Both the position numbers and the translations under genes were made by a program. The notes beneath the pieces were generated by a model that saw only the letters and a list, made by a program, of their open reading frames with translations, searched no databases and was not told the DNA's origin. A stretch of DNA of 64,000 nucleotides from Lichenicola cladoniae (lineage in GTDB: Bacteria; Pseudomonadota; Alphaproteobacteria; Acetobacterales; Acetobacteraceae), in contig NZ_CP053708.1 of assembly GCF_013201075.1 (NCBI RefSeq), positions 4,593,501 through 4,657,500 on the forward strand. The letters are read 5' to 3'. Shown here piece by piece: positions 1 to 8,073 of this stretch; position 1 is the first letter of the stretch; the number at the start of each line of letters is the position of its first letter.

Positions 1-58
1 GATTCCCGCCAAGAACGGCTGCTAGAGGGACGATATCCATACGCACATACCCTTAAGA

Positions 59-736
59 TCAGGAACCCGGCGCCTCGATACGGCCACGCAGCCTGGCTTT
101 CATCGCATCGAGCTCGCTATCGACCGCGGTGTCGGCCTCGAGCCCCTCGATTTCCTGCTCCAGCGTGCGCTTGCCGAGATCATACGACTCCGCGCGCCCT
201 TCCAGGGCATCCAGATTGCGCTCGATCTGCTCGAAGCGGCCGAATGCATCGCTGATGCGTCCATCGTGCAGGCGCTCGCGCAGCTTCACCCGCGAGGTGG
301 CGATGCTGGTTCGGGACAGCAGCGCCTGCTCACGCGACTTGGCGTCGGCGAGCTTGGCCTGCAGCTTGGCGATGTCGTCGTTCTGGTGCGACAGCCCGGT
401 CATGATCTGCGACAGCTGGCCCTGCAGAGCCTCGCGCGTCTTGATCAGGTGGGTTCGCGCCTGCAGGGCACCACGCGCCAGATCTTCGCGACCATGCGTC
501 AGGGCGAGCTCGGCCTTGCGCTCCCATTCCGCCTCGTCACGGGCCAGGGTGCCGATCCGCCGTTCGATCTCCTTGCGCTCGGCGATGGTCTGGACGGCGG
601 AAGAGCGCACCTCGACCAGGGTATCCTCCATCTCCTGGATGATCAGGCGGATGATCTTCTTCGGATCCTCGGCGCCGGCGACGATGGCGTTGATGTTGGA
701 GTTCACTATGTCGGACAGGCGGGAGAAGATGCTCAT
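59..736 (-). CDS. pspA: Phage shock protein A (PspA/IM30 family)
   Basis: PspA is a peripheral inner-membrane protein that oligomerises to stabilise damaged membranes and, in the classical system, inhibits PspF. The 225-residue product begins MSIFSRLSDIVNSNINA and is almost entirely predicted coiled coil, the normal length and composition of the family. The open frame extends 98 codons further upstream, but the ATG at 736 is the real start: a GGAGG lies 8 bases before it, the family N-terminus starts there, and a sigma-54 promoter lies just upstream. It is divergent from pspF. No pspB or pspC is seen next to it, so this is a reduced pspA/pspF module. Confidence 0.95.
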   Translation of the reverse strand: MSIFSRLSDIVNSNINAIVAGAEDPKKIIRLIIQEMEDTLVEVRSSAVQTIAERKEIERRIGTLARDEAEWERKAELALTHGREDLARGALQARTHLIKTREALQGQLSQIMTGLSHQNDDIAKLQAKLADAKSREQALLSRTSIATSRVKLRERLHDGRISDAFGRFEQIERNLDALEGRAESYDLGKRTLEQEIEGLEADTAVDSELDAMKARLRGRIEAPGS

Positions 737-790
737 GGCGGCCTCCATCACGAGGGTCGGACGCGAAGCTCGTCCTTGATGTTCGGAAGA

Positions 791-805
791 GCAGCTTCCG
801 TGCCA
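791..805 (-). promoter_or_regulatory. Sigma-54 (-24/-12) promoter of pspA
   Basis: Read on the minus strand this site is TGGCACGGAAGCTGC, with the diagnostic GG and GC doublets separated by exactly 10 bases. It sits about 55-70 bases upstream of the pspA start codon, and the divergent neighbour encodes a sigma-54 activator of the PspF type. The predicted transcript would start near 779. The match is read directly; function is inferred from the family. Confidence 0.72.
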
Positions 806-930
806 ACTTGCCGCGGCTTGAGCAGACTGTCCAACCGATTGATTCGCTTGACTGAATTCTGCGGCTTGCACTGCCGGTCGATGCCAGCGACAGTAACAAA
901 TAAGGCCTCGATGGCCCGGAGACCCACATA

Positions 931-1983
931 TTGGCGCGTTCGGCCATCCTGCCTGCTGATAATACGACGCCGATCGGGGAAGCGACAGCCTTTCGCGAAA
1001 TGCTGGCACATATCTCTCTTGCCGCCCCACTGAACCGGCCGGTCCTGGTGGTGGGCGAGCGTGGTACCGGAAAGGAATTGGTGGCGAGCCGCCTCGCCTA
1101 TCTGTCGTTGCGCTGGGACAAGCCGTTCATCAAGCTGAACTGCGCCGTGCTCGGCGAAGCCCTGCTCGACAGCGAGCTGTTCGGCCACGAGGCCGGGTCG
1201 TTCACCGGCGCCTCACGCCGCCGGGCCGGACGGTTCGAGCTGGCCGACGGCGGTACGCTGTTCCTGGACGAGATCGCGACCGCGTCGATGGCCGTGCAGG
1301 AGAAGCTGCTGCGCGTTATCGAATATGGTACGTTCGAGCGCGTCGGCGGCAATGATCCGCAGCAGGTGGATGTGCGCGTAGTCGCCGCCACCCATGCCGA
1401 CCTGCCGGCACTGGTCAGGGCCGACCGGTTCCGCGCCGACCTGCTGGACAGGCTCGCGTTCGACGTGGTCGTGGTGCCGCCGCTGCGCGATCGTCCCGAG
1501 GATATCCCGCTGCTTGCCGGCCACTTTGCACTGCGCATGACGCGCGAACTGGGTCGCGACCTGTTCGCCGGGTTTGCCCCGGACGCGATGGCAACGCTGA
1601 AGTCGCACGAATGGCCCGGCAACGTCCGCGAATTGCGGAATGCGGTCGAGCGCAGCGTCTATCGAATGCAGGACCCGAAAAAGCCGCTGTCCCGGATCGT
1701 GCTCGACCCGTTTCCGAAAAGCTCGGCGCCGGCGGCGGTGGCAACGTCATCGGCGCCGTCCGTTTCCAGACCGGTGGCAGCCGATCCGGTCTCGGGAGAC
1801 TTCCTTTCCCGCACGAGACAATACGAGTCCCGGCTGCTGAGCGAGGCCATGGAAGCGAGCCGGTTCAACCAGCGCGTCGCCGCCACATCCCTCGGCCTCA
1901 CCTATTACCAGCTTCGCCACTACCTCAAGGTGCACGGGCTGCCGGGGCGCCAATCAGGCGTCCCGGTGGCGCGCGAACCGTGA
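931..1983 (+). CDS. pspF: PspF-type sigma-54 enhancer-binding activator
   Basis: This AAA+ ATPase remodels sigma-54 RNA polymerase to activate pspA. The 350-residue product has Walker A GERGTGKE at residues 42-49, Walker B GGTLFLDE at about 107-114, and a C-terminal Fis-type helix-turn-helix near residues 310-335. As in E. coli PspF there is no N-terminal receiver domain, so control would come from PspA binding. The start is a TTG at 931, chosen because the conserved region begins about 14 residues in. The sigma-54-contacting loop reads GSFTGA at residues 89-94 instead of GAFTGA. A linker of about 50 residues rich in Ala, Pro and Ser separates the AAA+ and DNA-binding domains. Confidence 0.92.
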   Translation: MARSAILPADNTTPIGEATAFREMLAHISLAAPLNRPVLVVGERGTGKELVASRLAYLSLRWDKPFIKLNCAVLGEALLDSELFGHEAGSFTGASRRRAGRFELADGGTLFLDEIATASMAVQEKLLRVIEYGTFERVGGNDPQQVDVRVVAATHADLPALVRADRFRADLLDRLAFDVVVVPPLRDRPEDIPLLAGHFALRMTRELGRDLFAGFAPDAMATLKSHEWPGNVRELRNAVERSVYRMQDPKKPLSRIVLDPFPKSSAPAAVATSSAPSVSRPVAADPVSGDFLSRTRQYESRLLSEAMEASRFNQRVAATSLGLTYYQLRHYLKVHGLPGRQSGVPVAREP

Positions 1984-1984
1984 G

Positions 1985-2728
1985 CTACATGATCTTGTTG
2001 GATGCCAAGGTCAGACGCGGGGTCTCGGAGTAGTCCTGGGGAAACAGCTGCTTCAACGCCGCGACCTTCGGCATGTCGTTGATGACGATGTAGCCGGCGT
2101 CCGGGTTATGGGCGAGATAATCCTGGTGGTAGGACTCCGCCGGATAGAACCCGCCGATCGGATCGACGCGGGTGACGATCTTGCCGCCATAGGCATGCGC
2201 CGCATCGAGCTGCGCGATGTAGGCTCGCGCCGCACCCGCTTCGGCCGGGGTAGAGGTCCAGATTTCCGAGCGATACTGGCTGCCGCTGTCCGGGCCCTGT
2301 CCGCCGACCTGGGTCGGATCCAGTGCTACCGAGAAGAAGATCTGCATCAGCCTGGCACGCGAGATTTGGGCCGGATCATAGGTTACCTGGACAGACTCGG
2401 CATGGCCCGTTGTGCCGGTGCTGACCGTCTCGTACTGCGCGGTGTCGGCCTGGCCGCCGGTGTAGCCGGAGACCGCTCGCGTCACGCCTTTCACATGCTC
2501 GAATACGCCCTGGACACCCCAGAAACAGCCGCCCGAGAAGGTGATGCTCTGCGGACCGGCAGCCGCTTCCGCGCCTGCTGCAGCCGGAGCGGACTGCGCG
2601 AACGCCGGTACCAGGCGGGGTGCTTCCTCCGCACGGCTGGGACCGGTTCCCGCCAGCAACAAGGATGCCGGCAATGCCGCAACGGCACCTAGCAGCAGCA
2701 CCCGCTTGGACAGACGAGAGATGTTCAT
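1985..2728 (-). CDS. msrA: Exported peptide methionine sulfoxide reductase MsrA
   Basis: MsrA reduces the S epimer of methionine sulfoxide in proteins. The catalytic GCFWG motif is at residues 67-71 (Cys68 nucleophile), followed by the family-typical GYTGG and the AESVQV segment. An N-terminal stretch (MNISRLSKRVLLLGAVAALP) looks like a Sec signal peptide, so the enzyme should act in the periplasm. The ATG at 2728 is preferred over the in-frame ATG at 2734 because the GGAGG at 2736-2740 is correctly spaced only for 2728. The gene lies 14 bases after msrB and is very likely co-transcribed with it. Confidence 0.93.
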   Translation of the reverse strand: MNISRLSKRVLLLGAVAALPASLLLAGTGPSRAEEAPRLVPAFAQSAPAAAGAEAAAGPQSITFSGGCFWGVQGVFEHVKGVTRAVSGYTGGQADTAQYETVSTGTTGHAESVQVTYDPAQISRARLMQIFFSVALDPTQVGGQGPDSGSQYRSEIWTSTPAEAGAARAYIAQLDAAHAYGGKIVTRVDPIGGFYPAESYHQDYLAHNPDAGYIVINDMPKVAALKQLFPQDYSETPRLTLASNKIM

Positions 2729-2742
2729 AACCATTCCTCCAC

Positions 2743-3288
2743 TTACGCCCCTTGGGGCGGCTTGACGCCGGGTGCCGGCTTGAAGCTCAGCGCGACGCCG
2801 TTCATGCAATAGCGCAGCCCGGTCGGAGCCGGCCCGTCATCGAACACGTGGCCGAGATGGCTCGCGCAGCGGGCGCAATGGACCTCGGTACGCTGCATTC
2901 CCATCGATCCATCCTGGCGCTCGATCACCGCGTTCGGCAGTGGTTTCCAGAAGGACGGCCAGCCAGTGCCGCTATCGAACTTGGTTTCGGACGCATAGGC
3001 AGGATTGTTACAGCCAAGGCAGTCATAAGTGCCCTTGGAGTAGAAATGGTTGAGCGGACTGGAAAACGGCGCCTCGGTGCCTTCCTCGCGCAACACGTCG
3101 AACTGCGCCGGCGACAGCATGCGGTGCCACTCTGCATCCGTATGCCGGACCGGGAAGGATGCCGCACTCGGCATCGCGACCTGGCCGGCGGCTAGGGCCC
3201 GGAACGTCGCAAGCTTCCATGCGACCGCGCCAATGGCCAGGACAGAGGCCGTCTGCAGAAGCTGCCTTCGAGTTCCGGTTGACGCCAC
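2743..3288 (-). CDS. msrB: Exported peptide methionine sulfoxide reductase MsrB
   Basis: MsrB reduces the R epimer of methionine sulfoxide. With the GTG start at 3288 the protein is 181 residues. Two CxxC pairs at about residues 90/93 and 138/141 form the structural zinc site, and the catalytic cysteine is in RYCMN at about residue 161. The N-terminus has a twin-arginine stretch (GTRRQLLQTA) and a hydrophobic segment, suggesting Tat or Sec export. The open frame continues upstream to 3396, but the extra residues are not family-like. It is the promoter-proximal member of an msrB-msrA operon, together giving repair of both epimers outside the cytoplasm. Confidence 0.92.
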   Translation of the reverse strand: MASTGTRRQLLQTASVLAIGAVAWKLATFRALAAGQVAMPSAASFPVRHTDAEWHRMLSPAQFDVLREEGTEAPFSSPLNHFYSKGTYDCLGCNNPAYASETKFDSGTGWPSFWKPLPNAVIERQDGSMGMQRTEVHCARCASHLGHVFDDGPAPTGLRYCMNGVALSFKPAPGVKPPQGA

Positions 3289-3452
3289 GATCGATTGTCC
3301 TCTTGCGCTGAGCTCAGGATATTGGGTGTCGAATGGACTGAAAACAGCGGCTCTGCTGTGCAAAATAGCATGGTAATGCTGCAGGCTGGGCTGCATCCAT
3401 TGTGCTCTCGACAGCGTAGTGGCGCCGGCGCACGGTTACATGGCCAACGGAT

Positions 3453-3761
3453 ATGGACGCCATGACCCTGCTGCTTGGCCCGATTGCCATCCTGGCGCCG
3501 ATCGGAATGAGCGTCCTCATCTCGCGCCCGGTGGACGGCATCGCCGGCCTGGGCGAGGTGATCAAGGCTCTCGGCACCGATCGTCCGCGCGAGCTGGCAC
3601 CGGCGACCGGTTCATACGAGACCATCGGCGGCTTCGTCATGCACCGGCTACGGCGGGTGGCGCGCAAGGCCGACCGGATCGAGGCTGCCGGCTTCATCTT
3701 CGAGGTGGTGGATGTCGAGGGCTTCCGCATCAACCAGCTGCTGGTGACCCGCCGGCCATGA
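3453..3761 (+). CDS. Orphan CorC/HlyC transporter-associated domain protein
   Basis: The C-terminal half of this 102-residue protein (YETIGGFVMHRL, then FIFEVVDVEGFRINQLLV) matches the CorC/HlyC transporter-associated domain that normally ends CBS-domain proteins of the TlyC/CorB/CorC family. The membrane DUF21 and CBS domains that normally precede it are absent; about 40 residues with a short hydrophobic N-terminus replace them. It may be a remnant of a longer gene or a real small protein. Its stop overlaps the next start as ATGA at 3758-3761, so it is still translationally coupled, which argues against complete decay. Confidence 0.55.
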   Translation: MDAMTLLLGPIAILAPIGMSVLISRPVDGIAGLGEVIKALGTDRPRELAPATGSYETIGGFVMHRLRRVARKADRIEAAGFIFEVVDVEGFRINQLLVTRRP

Positions 3762-4603
3762 GCCCCGGCCCCACCAGCAAGGAGCTCCTGAAACAGGCGA
3801 AGCAGAGCCTGGACGATGCGCGCCTGCTGGCCGAACACCGGCGTCGCAACGAGGGCGTGCTGACACGGCTGGCGCTGCACCAGGCGCTGCAGGCGATAAG
3901 CATCTCCGAAGGTCTCGACGCCAACGACGATCTTCGGCTGGACACGCTGCTGAAGCGCGTGCCTGAGGACCATCCACAGGCGGCCCTGCTGGCGACGCTG
4001 CGGTCGGAGGATGCGCAAACGATCGCCGCCGTGGCTGGACTGGTCGAAGCGCTCGACAGGCCGAAAGCGAAGCCGACCGCCACGCCGAAGCCTGCACCGG
4101 CGCCGGTAACGGAACCGGGCGAGGACGATACCAACGATGCTCCGGAGACCGACGAAACCAGGTTTGACGACCTCGACCCGTCCGCGTTGACGGCGCTGGG
4201 AACATCGCCACAGGGCCATGGCCGCGCCGACCCTGCGTCGAGTTTCCCATCGGCGGCGTTCTGGTCGCTGATGGATCGATGGGGGATCGAGGATCTCGAT
4301 GCGTTGGCACTGGTCGGGCATGCGGGCGGCCTGACCAAGAAAGGCACCCGTCCGCGGTTCCGGTTGCAGGGTGCGGAGGCCCATCGCTACGCGGCGTTGC
4401 GCGCGCTGGATACCGCGCTCTCAACGCTGGGGCAGGAGCCGGCCGACTTCCTCCGTGCGAAGCAGACGCGGGCACCATTCGACGGCGATACACCGCTCGC
4501 CGTGTTGCACCGGGACGGGGCCGACGGTGCGCGATCCTTGATCCGTGACCTGACCCGCCAGGGTTTCCAGGCCGGACTGAAACGGGCACTCGAACAGAAC
4601 TAG
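3758..4603 (+). CDS. Xre/MbcA/ParS-like antitoxin-family protein
   Basis: The 281-residue protein starts at the ATG that overlaps the upstream stop. Residues 1-110 are Ala/Leu-rich and helical, followed by a Pro/Ala/Thr linker. The C-terminal third (FWSLMDRWGIEDLDALALVG, then AHRYAALRALDTALSTLG, then PLAVLHRDGADGARSLI) resembles the helix-turn-helix plus toxin-binding region (DUF2384) of Xre/MbcA/ParS antitoxins. No RES-type toxin follows; the downstream gene is a membrane protein more than 270 bases away. The assignment is by remembered pattern, so the function could be regulatory rather than antitoxin. Confidence 0.5.
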   Translation: MSPGPTSKELLKQAKQSLDDARLLAEHRRRNEGVLTRLALHQALQAISISEGLDANDDLRLDTLLKRVPEDHPQAALLATLRSEDAQTIAAVAGLVEALDRPKAKPTATPKPAPAPVTEPGEDDTNDAPETDETRFDDLDPSALTALGTSPQGHGRADPASSFPSAAFWSLMDRWGIEDLDALALVGHAGGLTKKGTRPRFRLQGAEAHRYAALRALDTALSTLGQEPADFLRAKQTRAPFDGDTPLAVLHRDGADGARSLIRDLTRQGFQAGLKRALEQN

Positions 4604-4876
4604 ACGGTTCGGGCTGGTCTCACGGGAGGCTCTACCGATCGACTCATCCTGCACGACATGGTCGGGGGAAGTTTCCGGCATCCGAAGCGCCGCAGAGAAT
4701 ACCGAACGCTTTCCAGAGTACCTTCGGATTTATCACGATCAGCAGCTTTTTTCCCGCGACTGCACGCAGAAGCCGAGGCAAGCCTCGATCGCGCCAGCCG
4801 GAATGATTGCGGATTGCATGATCGGGCAACGGGCTGTCTAATTCGGAGGCCGCAGAGATGGACGTCGACTCACCCT

Positions 4877-5356
4877 ATGCTCGATCTTGTTTGGAAAGGC
4901 GTGCTGATCGGGATCGGCGCCACAGTGGTCATGGATATCTGGGCGATCGTCCTGGCCCAGTTGCCGGGAGAGAGCATGCCGAACTGGGGCCCGGTCGGGC
5001 GCTGGTTCTGTCATCTGCCGCGTGGAACGGTCTTTCATCCGGACATCGGAGCATCGGAAGCCCATCCCTACGAGTCCGCAGTCGGCTGGATCGGTCATTA
5101 CGCAGTCGGCATCCTCTATGGCGTCGTGTTCCTGCTTGTCATGGGGCAGAACTGGCTTGAACATCCGACGTTCCTGCCTGCCTGGGTGTGGGGAATCATC
5201 ACTGTCGCCGCCGGCTGGTTCCTGTTGCAGCCAGGATTGGGAATGGGTTGGGCTGCATCCAAAACAGCGAACCCGACAAAAGTACGGGTTATGAATCTCC
5301 TGGCGCATAGCTGGTTCGCCGTAGGGCTGTACGGCACGGCGCTGCTGCTCCGCTAG
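4877..5356 (+). CDS. DUF2938 family integral membrane protein
   Basis: The 159-residue protein starts MLDLVWKGVLIGIGATVVMD and has about four hydrophobic helices, with a conserved-looking polar segment NWGPVGRWFCHLPRG between the first two. Length and pattern fit the DUF2938 family, whose function is unknown. The frame is open further upstream, but the ATG at 4877 fits the family N-terminus. The 273 bases before it (4604-4876) contain no gene I can support. Confidence 0.7.
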   Translation: MLDLVWKGVLIGIGATVVMDIWAIVLAQLPGESMPNWGPVGRWFCHLPRGTVFHPDIGASEAHPYESAVGWIGHYAVGILYGVVFLLVMGQNWLEHPTFLPAWVWGIITVAAGWFLLQPGLGMGWAASKTANPTKVRVMNLLAHSWFAVGLYGTALLLR

Positions 5357-5427
5357 CGTTACTCCACCCGCTGGTCTCGAAACGGTTACGCAACGGGGTC
5401 CACGCTTCGTTCGCGACGCAACCTGAC

Positions 5428-7041
5428 ATGCCCGCATCATCATCCCGCAAGCTGTGGTATCCCGTCTGGCTGCTTGCGTTGTCGATGCTGATGGCGGCAT
5501 GGCCCTGCGCGGCCGACACCACCGCGCTTGAAATGCCTGCAACCCTTCCGGCCCCGGCCGCGATCGACGCATTGGCCGAGCGTACGTTACGACTATTCAA
5601 CGTTCCCGGCCTGGCGCTTGCGATCGTCCAGGACGGGCATACGGTGTTCGAACGCGGCTACGGATTGCGCGATCGCGACCGAAACAGGCCGGTCGATCCA
5701 CAGACCCTGTTCGGCATCGGCTCGATCACGAAATCATTCACCGCCGCGTCCCTGGCTCTTCTCGTCGATCAGGGAGCGATCGGGTGGGACGACCGGGTCA
5801 TCGACCATCTGCCCGAGCTGCAGCTTTCCGACCCTTATGTGACGCGTGAGCTGACGATACGCGACCTGCTCTCGCACCGGAGCGGCCTCGGCGAAGGCGC
5901 CGGCGACCTGATGCTGTTCTCGCGGAGCCAGTTCACCCGCGAAGAGGCCGTGCACAATCTTCGCTTCCTGCCTCTATCGACCAGCCTGCGATCGCATTTC
6001 GCCTACAACAACATGATGTTCGTGGTCGCCGGCCTGCTGGTCGAGCGTGTTTCCGGCGAGCGCTGGGAGCGGTTCGTGCAGAAGCGTCTGCTCGATCCGC
6101 TCGGCATGAGCGGATGTCATGCCGACCCGGTCGCGGCGCTGGCCCATCCGGCACAGGATGCGGACATCGCGGTCGGGTATCATGAAATCGGCACGACGCT
6201 GATGAAGCTGCCGTCGGACCCTCTCAAGGCGGCGGCGCCGGCGGGTGGCATCCTCTGCAATGCGGACGGCATGGCGCGCTGGATGCGCCTGCAACTCGGA
6301 GCCGGTTCCATCGACGGCCGGCAGATCCTGAGCCGCACGCAGCGTGATGCGATGTGGACGCCGCAGACGATCTTGCCACCCGGTCCGACCGCGGCCCTGA
6401 GCCGGCAGCATTTCCGCAGCTATGGACTCGGCTGGTTTCTCGAGGACTTCAAGGGCGACGAGCGCATCTGGCACAGCGGCACCGTCGCCGGCATGGTCAG
6501 CCTGGTCTCGATGCTGCCGGAACGTGGCACCGGCTTCGTCGTGCTGACCAACCAGGAGGACAGCAACGCGACCAACGGACTCGTGGCGGCACTCACCGAG
6601 GCGGTCCAGGGCGGCAGCTTCGACTGGCTCGGCGAGTACAAGCGTCGCGAACAGGCAGCGGGCGCGGCAAGGGATCGCCGCGCCGTCGATCTGCCCGGAT
6701 CGGCGGCCCGCCCGTTCCTGCACCCTCCGGCGACGGAGCTTGCCGAGTATGCCGGGAACTACCGCGACTCCTGGCGCGGACTCTTTTCCATCAGCCTGCA
6801 GGGGGACCATCTAAGCCTGCGTGTTTCAAAAGCCGACGATCTCGCGGGTTCGATGGACGCGTTGCCGCATGATCTGTTTGTCGTGCATTGGGACGACCGT
6901 GCCTTCAACGGCAGCGATGATGCCTACATCCAGTTCCAGCGGGATCCCGACGGCAGGATCGTGTCCGCGACCATGCGCCTGATCGGGTCGGATTTCAGCT
7001 TCGACGTCCAGGATCTGACTCTGCGCCGCCAGCCGTCCTGA
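5428..7041 (+). CDS. Periplasmic serine hydrolase, class C beta-lactamase family
   Basis: The 537-residue protein has a Sec signal peptide at residues 1-29 and a serine beta-lactamase/DD-peptidase fold. The active-site SxxK is SITK at residues 99-102, a YNN triad occurs in FAYNNMMF at about 192, and HSG occurs at about 350. The C-terminal 100 residues (AEYAGNYRD onward) match the beta-barrel DUF3471 extension found on many esterase-type members. It is more likely an esterase or peptidase than a true beta-lactamase. Its 3' end overlaps the convergent GntR regulator by 47 bases. Confidence 0.85.
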   Translation: MPASSSRKLWYPVWLLALSMLMAAWPCAADTTALEMPATLPAPAAIDALAERTLRLFNVPGLALAIVQDGHTVFERGYGLRDRDRNRPVDPQTLFGIGSITKSFTAASLALLVDQGAIGWDDRVIDHLPELQLSDPYVTRELTIRDLLSHRSGLGEGAGDLMLFSRSQFTREEAVHNLRFLPLSTSLRSHFAYNNMMFVVAGLLVERVSGERWERFVQKRLLDPLGMSGCHADPVAALAHPAQDADIAVGYHEIGTTLMKLPSDPLKAAAPAGGILCNADGMARWMRLQLGAGSIDGRQILSRTQRDAMWTPQTILPPGPTAALSRQHFRSYGLGWFLEDFKGDERIWHSGTVAGMVSLVSMLPERGTGFVVLTNQEDSNATNGLVAALTEAVQGGSFDWLGEYKRREQAAGAARDRRAVDLPGSAARPFLHPPATELAEYAGNYRDSWRGLFSISLQGDHLSLRVSKADDLAGSMDALPHDLFVVHWDDRAFNGSDDAYIQFQRDPDGRIVSATMRLIGSDFSFDVQDLTLRRQPS

Positions 7042-8071
7042 TTTCGGATCGCCGATCGAAGCCGCCGGACGACAGGTTCGCAGCGCGTTCCGGGAGATCG
7101 TCCATGGTCGGGCCGATATACGGTGATGACGGCGGCAGCTGCGTCTCCCGGAACCGGCGCAGCCGGCGCAGCACCTTTGTCCGGGCATTGCGCAGATGCA
7201 CCAGCAACGCGTGCGCTGCAGCTTCTCCGTCACCCTGCTGCAGCGCTGCGAGAACGCGATCATGTTCGCGCATGAACGGGTCGCCTGCCGGCAATGCTCC
7301 GGCATGATGCAGGATGTGCTTGCTCGAGATGATGATGCAGCGGGTTCGCGTCAGCGCTGCCAGCAGTTCGGGATTGCCGGCAAACGACGGACAGACGACA
7401 TGCAGGTCGTGTTCGAGCCGGTCGAGTTGTTCGGCGCCGGCGTCCGGATAGACGAGCATGGCGTCCCGCAGCCCGTTCCGCATGTGCAGCAGAACACCGG
7501 CGGGGATTCGGGTCGCGGCCAGGCGCAGCATCGCCGGCTCCAGCAGTTCGCGCAGCGCATAGAGGTCGCGCACGCGCTGGTCGTCCAGCGGCACGGTGAT
7601 CCAGTGCGCACGCCGGTCCTTGGTCAGGATGCCGGTCGCCTGGATGCGCACCAGCACGTCGTGCCCGACCGTGCGGCCGATGCCGTAATGGCGCGCGAGC
7701 TCGACCTCGTTGACCCGGTGGCAGCCGAACACCGACGCACGTACCAGCTCGTGCTCGACCGCCTGATAGACCGTTTGCCAGGCCCAGACCTTGGCCGGCG
7801 CTTCCGGAAGCTGCCCGATGTCGGCCGGGTCCAGCCGGCGTCGTTCGGGGGCGACGCTGCCATCGCCCACCACGACGCCGCGGCCCTGGAAGCGACTGAC
7901 CGCATTCTCGTCCAGCAGCAGGTCCAGCGCCTGTCGCACGGGCGTGCGGCTGGAGCCGAACAGCTCGGCGATACCGCCTTCGAGCAGCACCGTGCCCGCG
8001 GACAGGCGGCCGGTCCGGATGCTCTGGCGCAGCGCCTCGGCGATGACCTCGTAGCTGCGGCGTGCCGCCAT
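6995..8071 (-). CDS. GntR-family regulator with two winged helices and an FCD domain
   Basis: The protein has one GntR winged helix at about residues 5-65 (IAELFGSSRTPVRQALDLL) and a second at about 100-160 (VNEVELARHYGIGRTVGHD), then an FCD effector-binding domain (VRDLYALRELLEPAMLRLAA). Most FadR-type GntR proteins have only one winged helix. The start at 8071 is 2 bases from the stop of the upstream uxaA-type gene, so both are on one transcript and the regulator probably senses a sugar acid to control the dehydratase and the divergent importer. The last residues overlap the convergent serine hydrolase gene. Confidence 0.85.
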   Translation of the reverse strand: MAARRSYEVIAEALRQSIRTGRLSAGTVLLEGGIAELFGSSRTPVRQALDLLLDENAVSRFQGRGVVVGDGSVAPERRRLDPADIGQLPEAPAKVWAWQTVYQAVEHELVRASVFGCHRVNEVELARHYGIGRTVGHDVLVRIQATGILTKDRRAHWITVPLDDQRVRDLYALRELLEPAMLRLAATRIPAGVLLHMRNGLRDAMLVYPDAGAEQLDRLEHDLHVVCPSFAGNPELLAALTRTRCIIISSKHILHHAGALPAGDPFMREHDRVLAALQQGDGEAAAHALLVHLRNARTKVLRRLRRFRETQLPPSSPYIGPTMDDLPERAANLSSGGFDRRSEIRTAGGAESDPGRRS

Positions 8072-8073
8072 GC

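Noticed and set aside
1-58. Bases before the pspA stop
   Set aside because: Too short to show a gene or terminator; nothing recognisable.
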